A stretch of 10,021 nucleotides of DNA from Candidatus Sigynarchaeota archaeon (GTDB lineage Archaea > Asgardarchaeota > Lokiarchaeia > Sigynarchaeales > Sigynarchaeaceae), in NCBI GenBank assembly GCA_030587525.1, contig JAUQYW010000274.1, positions 1 through 10,021 of the forward strand, in the 5' to 3' direction. This document shows positions 1 through 7,700 of the stretch, in pieces. Under the pieces are notes generated by a model. It had not been told where the DNA came from, did not search any database, and saw only the letters and a list, made by a program, of their open reading frames with translations. How positions within the stretch are numbered: position 1 is the stretch's first letter; the number at the start of each line of letters is the position of its first letter. The position numbers and the translations under genes are program-made.

Positions 1-65
1 AGCATCCTTGATGATTGAACGATTTATTGACGGATCGAGATGAATGACATGTGATCATTTCTCTT

Positions 66-194
66 TTATTTTTTTCCTTGATGATCTTTGATGCTGTTTG
101 ATTCTGCATGCAAATATGCCGAGACATTAGGTTCCCCAATAATACTGATAATGATCACGTTGAAATCCCGATCAATTCCCGTGTCTTCTTGCAT
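66..194 (-). CDS. possible 42-residue small ORF, unknown
   Basis: An ATG (complement of 192-194) opens 42 codons ending in TAA at 66-68. The peptide begins MQEDTGIDRDF, then has a hydrophobic stretch (NVIIISIIGEP) and a polar C-terminus. A TATA-like CTATAAT on the same strand lies near 230-236, about 38 bases upstream of the ATG. There is no clear Shine-Dalgarno sequence, I recognise no family, and an ORF this short can arise by chance. It could also be a fragment of an older gene. The rest of 1-298 shows nothing else I can support. Confidence 0.15.
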   Translation of the reverse strand: MQEDTGIDRDFNVIIISIIGEPNVSAYLHAESNSIKDHQGKK

Positions 195-249
195 GGCTTG
201 TTAAATTCCCGTTCTTGCGACAAAATAGATTATAGCTCACATTAGACGA

Positions 250-277
250 TGCGAAAAAAATATCAAAAAAGAAATTA
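250..277 (-). terminator. T-rich terminator of the small membrane-protein gene
   Basis: Just after the stop codon at 299-301, the minus strand carries two close T-runs (complement of A7 at 254-260 and A6 at 265-270) with no stable stem. T-tract termination without a hairpin is usual for archaea. Confidence 0.4.
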
Positions 278-298
278 CAGGTGAATTTTTCATGCGCC

Positions 299-673
299 TT
301 ATTGTTGCTTGAAAAAACAAGTCACCAAGAGCGCGAGGGATATCCCGTAAACCACTAAATTCATTATCGCAATTTCTACCGGAAGAATAGTAAAGAAAAT
401 GATATTGCCCACTACCGAAAACCCGTCTACAACGACCCAAAAAATGTAGCTGAGCTTCAATTCTTTCCATTCTTTCGCCCTTAATCCAAAAACGAAAGCA
501 ACCACGGCTGCATAGAAAAATGATGCTGCCAATTCCATGTAGGTCATTAAAAGCCCCGTGTTAGCGGACGCCAATATGTTATTGAAAATACCACCTAAGA
601 TGCCAGCCACAATGCCGTAAATCAGAGCGATCTTGCTGATCTTCAATATTTCTCCTGTCACGTTATTTTGCAC
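299..673 (-). CDS. small four-helix integral membrane protein, unknown function
   Basis: This 124-residue protein has four predicted hydrophobic helices at about residues 15-34, 44-63, 74-96 and 100-120. A short basic loop (RAKEWKELK, about 65-73) separates helices 2 and 3. I recognise no family and no catalytic or transport motif. The reading frame starts with GTG right after an in-frame TAG, so it cannot extend further upstream. A second in-frame GTG (codon 5, at 659-661) is an equally good start: it lies about 28 bases from the centre of a TATA-like TTTATAA at 686-692, the spacing expected for a leaderless archaeal transcript. No Shine-Dalgarno sequence precedes either codon. The gene stands alone, with a T-rich terminator behind it and a transposase relic starting divergently. 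The hydrophobic pattern and intact frame suggest a real gene rather than a shadow. Confidence 0.7.
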   Translation of the reverse strand: MQNNVTGEILKISKIALIYGIVAGILGGIFNNILASANTGLLMTYMELAASFFYAAVVAFVFGLRAKEWKELKLSYIFWVVVDGFSVVGNIIFFTILPVEIAIMNLVVYGISLALLVTCFFKQQ

Positions 674-685
674 CTATCTATTCTC

Positions 686-692
686 TTATAAA
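686..692 (-). promoter_or_regulatory. TATA-like box of the membrane-protein gene
   Basis: TTTATAA on the minus strand, centred at 689. An archaeal transcription start about 26-28 bases downstream would fall at 661-663, on the second in-frame GTG of the gene. Called from motif and spacing only. Confidence 0.4.
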
Positions 693-734
693 CAATGATT
701 CATAATTATTGTACTATCGTATTTCTATAATTGA

Positions 735-746
735 TCTATAAAAAGG
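735..746 (+). promoter_or_regulatory. TATA-like box facing the transposase relic
   Basis: TCTATAAAAAGG closely resembles an archaeal TATA box. The expected start site, near 766, is followed at once by an ATG at 770. That ATG opens only 17 codons, in a different frame from the transposase relic downstream, so the promoter may be left over from a dead gene. Confidence 0.3.
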
Positions 747-1184
747 TTTGGTAACAAGGGGATCACTAGATGTTTCAAGGATATCGAAGCATTCTTGCCG
801 AAAGTCATAGCATGGCAGCGTGATCCACGGATTCCAAAAACTAACAACAAGATGGAAAATTCGCACCAACATCTCGAGTATTATCGGTCATTCAAGCGAC
901 ATATGATGACCGTTGGCGGGGGACAGCGTGTTGCAGATTATCGGAACGGGGGAATTAGAAATTCTTGGAGGTGGATGTTCACGCAACCGTCAATTCATAT
1001 TAAAATTGAGTTTGGAAAATCTGAAAATTGGAAATCTCAGATAGAGAGAACTCAAAAACCATTCGTCTTGATAATCAGACGAGGAAAAAAATATGGCAAG
1101 TTGGAAAGGGAACTTGCTTCGGAATTGGTTTCCATCGGCATAGCTTTCGAGAGAATGCTTCTCCAAGCTCGTATAGTTCGATAA
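735..1184 (+). pseudogene. C-terminal relic of a DDE-type transposase
   Basis: The frame open from 735 to the TAA at 1182 contains DPRIPKTNNKMENSHQHLEY (about 822-881), followed by RSFKRHMM and QRVADYRNG. The P-x-T-N-N-x-x-E signature, whose Glu is the last acidic residue of the catalytic triad in many DDE transposases, followed by a Lys/Arg-rich helix, is typical of transposase C-terminal ends. The N-terminal catalytic part (both Asp residues) is missing. There is no proper start codon: the only early one in frame is TTG at 795, in the middle of the similarity (FKDIEAFLPK continues upstream of it). After about residue 60 the sequence becomes low-complexity and Lys-rich and no longer resembles a transposase. 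I read it as a truncated, non-functional insertion-sequence remnant, and I cannot name the family. Confidence 0.5.
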
Positions 1185-1571
1185 AAACCATCGGAATGAG
1201 CTGGAAAAATGCAATTGAAGAACATCACGTGAAGCTAAGAATGTTCTAATCTAACGAAGCTCACATCCGGGCGAGACACTTTAGCGTCGGCGCAGTGGGT
1301 AGCGCTCACCGCAGGATCCATGGCCAAGCTCTACCAGCAGCATAGGATGTACTGGGGACCGGTGCGACCTCCTTTTTTACCGGTTCAAGTTCATTTCCCG
1401 CTAGTAACTCGGAAATGCGTTTTCAAACTCTGTGATGGGATGCTGAATCGTTCTTTTTCTTTTCATGCTGAGGTCAGTCAAGATGTCATTCATCATTCTT
1501 GCCACTCTTCCTGCGCAGGGACAAAGACGAAATGTTAAAAATGAAATAATGCTTAATTCGGAACCATGATT
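1185..1571. other. gene-poor spacer, nothing recognisable
   Basis: No frame longer than about 72 codons occurs here, and none of the short translations carries a recognisable motif. The local GC content rises around 1262-1365. A short inverted ACCGGT pair (near 1358 and 1379) and a tRNA D-arm-like string (1291-1306) are present, but no complete RNA fold follows. It is probably decayed sequence between the transposase relic and the 3' end of the protease gene. The minus strand at 1534-1552 is moderately T-rich and might end protease transcription. Confidence 0.3.
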
Positions 1572-4337
1572 TCAAGGATGGTGTAATCCCTTCGGATAAG
1601 TATCTTTCGTCTTATCGGCGGGCATCGGTGGCGAAGGCTCCTCGTCGCGGTCACCAAGCTTGAGAAGGACTATGTTCGAATCTGATGGTGCAAGCAGCGT
1701 CGCGTTAAGGATGTGTGCCTGGAACGAATAAATCATACCCTTATGGAGAGTTAGGCCAGTCTTCCTGTCTTTTTGTGCCAGATCGAACACGACGCTGAAA
1801 CGACCCCTGTCGTCAGTCTTTACTTGGGTCGTAAAAACAGAGTCGTCGGGTTGCACCATGTCGATGCGAAGCTCTTGGCCCTTTATGTGTGGTGTTACAA
1901 TTCCAAAAATCCGAGCGACTTTTTCCTTTTCGAGCTGCACCTTGTCATCGAGATTCACCTTGGATCTATGCTTCGGTGTGATGCTTGCCAAAATGCCGCC
2001 AATGGGCGCAAACCATGAGCTAGGGTACCCGGTCATATCGAGCTTCTGTGAATATGCGTGTGGAACACGACCGAAAAGTCGAACATCAGCTCTAAGCTGC
2101 TTCATTTTATGAATATCCACCAGCGGGATGATGAGCAAGTCAAGCTTACGCTCAGCCAGACCATCAAGCCAAAGCCAGCGGTGCGGAAAGTATGCATAAT
2201 ACCCGCTAGGTATGTTTTGGAGCGAAATCATCACCAACGATCGATCCTTGAGAGGGTTACGCACCGCTACAGTCATTACGACCGGTTCAGGCACCGAATC
2301 CGCAGCTGGTTGGAACGTGAACACATTCTCCTGTGCGGAGTTATTGCCGGTGGTTACCTCGCCAAGCTGTGGTGATATCGCCACTTTGAGGCATGAATGC
2401 TCGCCAATCAACGGTACCCAGTTTACTTGTCGGATGACAGAATTATTCGCTGGAATTGATGCGATAGTATAGGTAGCAAGGGGTGCCCAATTGCCATTAT
2501 CGCCCACGCCTGGCGGCTCGACCGCATAATGCGTAACCTTTACGTTTTTAGCGGTAACGGAGCCATCATTCCGGATACGTGCCTCAAAATGGTTAATCTC
2601 GAGTGGACGCGGGGCATCGCCATTGCCGACGGGATTTCCTGCAGCGTCTGTATTGTCGTATGTCCCGAATGGATTGCGGTCGATCCAGATATCCGGTGTT
2701 TCCCATCCTGGTCCCCACGGTTCGATGCGCAGGTCGAAGTTTCCGCCTGGCGTATCCGCGATCACTTGCGCCCATTCGATACGCACTCGGCAGATGCGCG
2801 GCCTCGCTTGAACGCTGTCATTAACAACGACGAGTCGAAACGTGCGCAGTGGATCGACCGCCTCATCGCCAGTAACCATCACCCGCGTTTGTTCTTGAAG
2901 CAACGTGATGAGCCGGGTCTGATGGTTGTTGTTCAATTCTCCGGTTATCACCTTAGTCACCAGAACCCCCCCAACCGGTGTGCCGCCCAACGGTAACGTG
3001 ATATTCTCGTCGAAGATCTGTGGCGCTGCGGCAGAGGTATCTGGTCGCTGGCGAACCTCGACAAAGTAATAGAGTCCATCGCTCACCTTGATGCGAATTA
3101 GATGGTAAAGGCTGGCATTCGTGTTCTGGTTTAAATCGTGCGCTATAATATCAAATTCCTGCGAGAACGAATTGCGATCCCAAATCAAATCTTTTATATT
3201 TGCCGCGTTGTACCAGCCGAGCTGGTGCATATAGAAAGCGGAAAACAGCGGATGGGAGTCGTGGTTGCCCATCATGTCGAAGTTCTGCACAGTCGCTTCT
3301 GTCGGATCGATTAAATCGCTACTGTAAACATCTTCTCCAAGTTCCAGTCCACCGTCGACCAAGTTATGACCAAACTCATGAGCGGCACGTCCCCAATCTG
3401 CATCATGCCGCTGAGCGACGAGTCCAAGCGGATTGTTAGTGGTGATATTGATCGAAACCCCAGCTCCGTCGGTATATGCAAAATTACTTTGGCTCCACCC
3501 ACCCCATGCACGAACGCTTAACCCCGGTAGATATATTGAGGCTACCATCACCGAGTAGTTGTTTAAATCAAAGCTTTGATTAACTGCGCCTTGTGCGCAC
3601 TCGGCCATCAACTGGTCAAGGACAGCAGCATCGATATTCGGGTAGCCAACTGCACCATTAGCGCGATGATAGTAATCGGCATTATTCAAGAGTACGACGA
3701 AGCTCGTGACATCAACTTGAACGCTCAATTGTCCGTAGCTTGCCTGGTCGTAGAACTTGGTAACGACGGCGAAGGAGTCTACTACATTTTGCCGAGTATT
3801 GGCTGGGTTGGGTGGCACGAGGTCTGTCGGGTTGCAAACTACTACCAGGATACGGGCGGTTCCCTTCGATGGCACCGTTCCCATCGATGGCGCGTTACCC
3901 GTGCCAATACCTTCGTACGAGTAGGGTGGACCATCAAGACTTGTATCCGGTTTGGGCCAGGGGATTATGCTGAAATCTCGCGAGCCCGAGGTTGTCTTGC
4001 CATCGACAGTGACTTTGACCGGCCCCGTGCGTGTCTGGTGATGGGTAATGACGATCAAGCGGTTAGGTTCGGCTGCGATTACCCGGGCTGGCCTACCTCC
4101 CACCTCTACATAGTTATTATTGCGCTCTATTGAAAAACCGCTGCCGCCAATGACTATGAGCGTACCCGCATATCCTTGAACGGGCTGGAAATCTATAATT
4201 GCCGGGCCGGTCGTAGGAAGCGTGTGTAGTTCGAGAAATCGGCCTAGCTTGTAACGATCGAGCAAATGCTCGGCAATCTTAAGCGAAGTATTCCTCAAAT
4301 GAAGTTCGGGTAATTCTACCATTTTTACATTCCTCAT
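1572..4337 (-). CDS. M6-like zinc metalloprotease with TIG, CARDB-like and Ig-like domains
   Basis: This 921-residue protein has a polar N-terminus (1-42), a TIG/IPT Ig-like domain (about 45-123, with GGSGFS and PVKVTVDGKTTSG), a spacer and an M6 (immune-inhibitor-A-like) peptidase domain at about 160-380. The peptidase shows KFYDQASYGQLSVQVDV (194-210), the zinc site HEFGH (320-324: two His ligands and the catalytic Glu321), and a downstream DMMG (354-357) with FSAFYMHQLGW, the conserved end of M6 domains. A CARDB-like adhesion domain follows (about 575-675, ending in TGNNSAQE). An Ig-like unit lies at about 805-855 (GIVTPHIKGQELRIDM ... TDDRGRFSV), as in bacterial surface proteins. The family is normally secreted and degrades proteins outside the cell. 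Oddly, residues 1-45 contain no hydrophobic signal peptide. A start at Met6 (ATG at 4320-4322) is credible: GAGG lies 9 bases before it, and a TATA box sits 28 bases upstream. The gene is divergent to the surface-protein gene. The fold call is firm; substrate and export route are unknown. Confidence 0.85.
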   Translation of the reverse strand: MRNVKMVELPELHLRNTSLKIAEHLLDRYKLGRFLELHTLPTTGPAIIDFQPVQGYAGTLIVIGGSGFSIERNNNYVEVGGRPARVIAAEPNRLIVITHHQTRTGPVKVTVDGKTTSGSRDFSIIPWPKPDTSLDGPPYSYEGIGTGNAPSMGTVPSKGTARILVVVCNPTDLVPPNPANTRQNVVDSFAVVTKFYDQASYGQLSVQVDVTSFVVLLNNADYYHRANGAVGYPNIDAAVLDQLMAECAQGAVNQSFDLNNYSVMVASIYLPGLSVRAWGGWSQSNFAYTDGAGVSINITTNNPLGLVAQRHDADWGRAAHEFGHNLVDGGLELGEDVYSSDLIDPTEATVQNFDMMGNHDSHPLFSAFYMHQLGWYNAANIKDLIWDRNSFSQEFDIIAHDLNQNTNASLYHLIRIKVSDGLYYFVEVRQRPDTSAAAPQIFDENITLPLGGTPVGGVLVTKVITGELNNNHQTRLITLLQEQTRVMVTGDEAVDPLRTFRLVVVNDSVQARPRICRVRIEWAQVIADTPGGNFDLRIEPWGPGWETPDIWIDRNPFGTYDNTDAAGNPVGNGDAPRPLEINHFEARIRNDGSVTAKNVKVTHYAVEPPGVGDNGNWAPLATYTIASIPANNSVIRQVNWVPLIGEHSCLKVAISPQLGEVTTGNNSAQENVFTFQPAADSVPEPVVMTVAVRNPLKDRSLVMISLQNIPSGYYAYFPHRWLWLDGLAERKLDLLIIPLVDIHKMKQLRADVRLFGRVPHAYSQKLDMTGYPSSWFAPIGGILASITPKHRSKVNLDDKVQLEKEKVARIFGIVTPHIKGQELRIDMVQPDDSVFTTQVKTDDRGRFSVVFDLAQKDRKTGLTLHKGMIYSFQAHILNATLLAPSDSNIVLLKLGDRDEEPSPPMPADKTKDTYPKGLHHP

Positions 4338-4345
4338 TAACTCTC

Positions 4346-4354
4346 TTTTTATAG
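4346..4354 (-). promoter_or_regulatory. TATA-like box of the metalloprotease gene
   Basis: CTATAAAAA on the minus strand, centred near 4350. A start about 28 bases downstream falls on the internal ATG at 4322 (Met6). A second good match, CTCTATAAATTC (complement of 4405-4416), would instead give a leader of about 45 bases before the ATG at 4337. The sequence alone does not decide between them. Confidence 0.4.
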
Positions 4355-4441
4355 CTAAATGACAGTTGACAGTAATTTCTGGTTTATTTTTTACTTCAAA
4401 TACAGAATTTATAGAGGATTTTAAGCGCTGATAAAATCATC

Positions 4442-4457
4442 TTTACATTAATGTAAA
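4442..4457. promoter_or_regulatory. perfect 16-bp palindrome, candidate operator
   Basis: TTTACATTAATGTAAA equals its own reverse complement. It lies about 105-120 bases upstream of the protease start and well upstream of the surface-protein gene, in their shared intergenic region. Perfect palindromes of this size are typical binding sites for dimeric helix-turn-helix regulators. Which regulator would bind is unknown. Confidence 0.45.
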
Positions 4458-4509
4458 CAATAAACAAGAAATGATTCCAGAATAGAATTTGCCCTCGAAC
4501 GACGTTCGT

Positions 4510-4670
4510 GGGAATGTGGATAGCGGGGTCGGGAAGGGATCATCATTTAAAGTCCATATACCCACATTAAAGTTCCAGTTAAATCAAAAGAAAGGCATCG
4601 ACTTGACATCCCCGGCGGTCACGGCGAGGTGATCCTTGTTGCTGATGACGAGGAGTCTAGCATTTTTCAA
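4510..4670 (+). pseudogene. frameshifted scrap of a hybrid histidine kinase
   Basis: Two plus-strand frames carry adjoining pieces of one known architecture. In the first (4513-4596), SGVGKGSSFKVHIPT matches the final G-box and last strands of a histidine kinase ATPase domain, usually seen as SE.GKGTTF.VYLP. In the second frame (4593-4664), IPGGHGEVILVADDEES matches the linker and first strand of a response-regulator receiver domain, usually GHGETILVVDDE, including the acidic DDE cluster that binds Mg. The order and spacing are what a hybrid kinase would show, but a frameshift near 4570-4610 separates the pieces and stop codons close both frames (TGA at 4630 in the first). The dimerisation and catalytic domains upstream and the phospho-acceptor Asp downstream are absent. 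It is non-coding debris between two live genes. Confidence 0.6.
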
Positions 4671-4716
4671 GAACGGGATCGCGATCTAATATTTTCTTGC
4701 ACGCTTTCCCCCTTAG

Positions 4717-4730
4717 TTTTTAAAGATATA
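4717..4730 (+). promoter_or_regulatory. possible TATA region of the surface-protein gene
   Basis: TTTTTAAAGATATA lies 66-79 bases upstream of the ATG at 4796. A start about 26 bases beyond the TTTTTAAA core would fall near 4747, giving a leader of about 50 bases. The match is weaker than those of the other two genes. Confidence 0.25.
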
Positions 4731-4795
4731 GAGGAAAAAAGGATCATTGCACGAGACGTGTGCATAAACCCGATTCAATAAGAGGGAATGGCCGC

Positions 4796-7700
4796 ATGTC
4801 AAGAAAAGGAATACCTATACTGGTTCTATTGATACTTCTCTCAAGCGTGGCGCTGTCTTGCTCGCCGCTGTCTTATTTAAGCGCGGGGAGGGCAGATAAC
4901 GTGCCAAGCAATTCCGAAGAACCTATCGCGCCAGGATGGCCCGACGGGCTTCCATTAAATAGCAAAAAATTGGACGAACAAGGTACGACGGGCAACATGG
5001 ACTTCACCGCGGCGGTATTCTCGCAAGCAGCGGACCCGGCGTCTGGGATTTACTTCAACTACCGCGTCGGCCCCAATACGCTGGCAGGATTCGGGGCGTC
5101 GGCGGTGCATTACCGGCTCGGAAACAAAACACTGCGGCTTGATTTCCCGGGCAGCAATGTCGTGATTCCCGCAGGCATCAACCCGCTGGATTCGGTCACG
5201 AGTTACTTCTACGGGAACGACCCAGCGAAATGGCGATCTGGATTGACCGATTACGGCGCGGTGATTTACGAAAACTTGTATCCTGGCATCGATTTGGCAT
5301 ACAAGGTCGCCGATGGCCAGTTGAAATACGAGTTTATCGTACATGCCGGCGCCGACCCGGCGAGCATCGCGATGGAATATTCCAACGCGGACGGGATGAT
5401 GGTCGAGCCGGGCGAGGTGCGTGTTCAAATAAGTGGAGAAACGATGCATGACACGGGCCTCGTCGTGTATCAAGACACGATTAGCGGGCACCGTGGCGTG
5501 CTATGCAATTTCTACAAGGCGGGAGCGCTCGTCGCCGGGTTCGCGGTTGGTGCATACGATGTTGCTACAGACCTTGTCATCGATCCATTGAACTTCCTGT
5601 CGTACAGCACCTATCTCGGCGGGGGGGGTCAAGATATTGGATATGGCATTGCCGTGGAAAACGGCACTACGTATGTCACGGGGTATACCCAATCGGACCC
5701 GTTCCCGACGACGGCCGGTGCATACGACACGACATTCGGTGGTGGTGGTGACGTGTTCGTGACAAAGCTGTCGGCCGATGGTAGCTCCTTGATCTACTGC
5801 ACTTACCTCGGTGGGGGGAGCCTGGATAGAAATTCATTTAATAGCATTGCCGTGGAAAACGGCGCCGCTTACGTCACTGGGCAGACTAGCTCCAACCCGT
5901 TCCCGACGACGGCCGGTGCCTACGACACGACGTTCAATGGTGTTACCGACGCGTTCGTGACCAAGCTGTCGCCAGATGGTAGCTCATTGATCTACAGCAC
6001 CTACCTCGGCGGAGGAAGCAGTGAAGAAGCATGTGGCATTGCCGTGGAAAACGGCGCCGCTTACGTCACTGGGCAGACTAGCTCCAACCCGTTCCCGACG
6101 ACGGCCGGTGCCTACGAAACGACGTACAATGGTGGTATCAACGCGTTCGTGGCTAAGGTCGCGCAAGACATCGACTGCGATGGTATGCCCGACGACTGGG
6201 AAATCGCGCACGGCCTTAATCCGCAAAGTAACGATGCTGGTGGGGACCTCGATGCTGATGGATTCACGAATCTGCAAGAATACTTGCATGGCACGCTCCC
6301 CAATGATGCTGACACGGATGACGATGGCATGACCGATGGCTGGGAACACCAGTATGGCCTGAACCCGCTCGTTGACGATGCATCGGGTAATCCGGATAAC
6401 GATGGCATCACGAATGTCGAGGAATTTAATCACGGAACAAGTCCTATTAGCAATGACACGGATGGCGATGGCATGGCCGATGGCTGGGAAATCGTGAACG
6501 CTCTCGATCCACTCGTGTGGGATTCGCAATTCGATCCGGACTCCGATGGGCTCACGAACCTGCAGGAATTCCAGCATTTGACAACGCCACTCAAAAGTGA
6601 TTCCGATGACGATGGCATGCCGGATGGCTGGGAAGTCCAGCATGGAACGAACCCAATCGCCGACGATGCGAACGTCGATCTCGATGGCGATGGCTTGAGT
6701 AACCTGGCCGAGTACAGGCGTGGAACGGACCCCGCTACGAGGGACACGACCAACGACGATCGCGTCTTGCTCGGGTACAGCACGTTCCTCGGGGGTATAG
6801 CTTATGATGAAGGCCAAGGAATCGCCGTCGAAGGTGGCTACGCGTATGTGTCGGGCCGGACGTGGTCAAGCAGCATCCCCACGACGAGCGGCGTGCTCAA
6901 CGCGTCATCCAATGGCGTTTCTGAGGGTTATATCGCCAAGCTATCGCTAAATGGCGCATCGCTGCTCTATTGTACGTTCATCGGTGGGTTAGCTGAAGAC
7001 GGGGTTTGGGACATAGCTGTGGAGAACGGGTATGCATATTTCGTCGGCGACACGACGTCAGAAAATTTCCCGACCACGCCGGGCGCGTTCGACAGGAGTT
7101 ATAACCCCATCATCGTCCCCCGCGCGTGGGATTTGTTCGTCTCAAAATTGAACCGTGATGGATCCGCGCTCGTTTACAGCACCTACCTTGGCGGTAGTGG
7201 CACGGAACATCCAACCGATATCGAGGTGGAGAACGGGAGCGCGTACGTTACCGGTTACACGCTTTCCTGGATGGATTTTCCCACGACACCTGGTGCATTT
7301 GATACATCATTTAACTGGGGAACAGACGTGTTCATAACGAAACTGGCTGCTGACGGTGCATCATTAATTTATAGCACGTTCGTGGGTGGAAGCAACGACG
7401 AGTGGGGAGGTGGCCTGGACGTGGAAAATGGCTATGCCTATGTCACGGGCACGACGTTGTCGGCTGATTTTCCCACGACGCCCGGGGCGTTCGACACCAC
7501 GTACAACGGCAATGGAGATGAATTCGTCTTCAAGTTAAGCCGTGACGGCACGTCGTCGATCTACAGCACGTTCCTGGGCGGTTCGAGCAGTGAAATCTTT
7601 AGCAGGGTTGCCGTGGAAAGCGGGTGCGCGTACATTTGCGGGACAACCATATCTGCCGATTTTCCCGTCACGGATGGTGCGTTTGACACGATCTTTAACA

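Noticed and set aside
237..470. 77-residue minus-strand frame overlapping the small membrane-protein gene
   Set aside because: It overlaps the end of a frame with clear membrane-helix structure and has no motif of its own.
1291..1306. tRNA D-arm-like string GCGCAGTGGGTAGCGC
   Set aside because: No matching acceptor stem, anticodon stem or T-arm could be folded around it on either strand, so I do not call a tRNA.
3576..4133. 185-residue plus-strand frame inside the protease gene
   Set aside because: It is antisense to the recognised TIG and peptidase domains, and its sequence resembles no family.
4496..4508. Inverted repeat CGAAC-GAC-GTTCG
   Set aside because: It is short and lies at the edge of the kinase relic; it may be chance and is much weaker than the 16-bp palindrome nearby.
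5984..6817. 277-residue minus-strand frame opposite the first Ca-repeat block
   Set aside because: It is a shadow of the repetitive GAT/GGC-rich coding strand. Its translation is a periodic Arg/Ile/Val pattern that mirrors the repeats, and the same shadow recurs at 8138-8818 opposite the second block.
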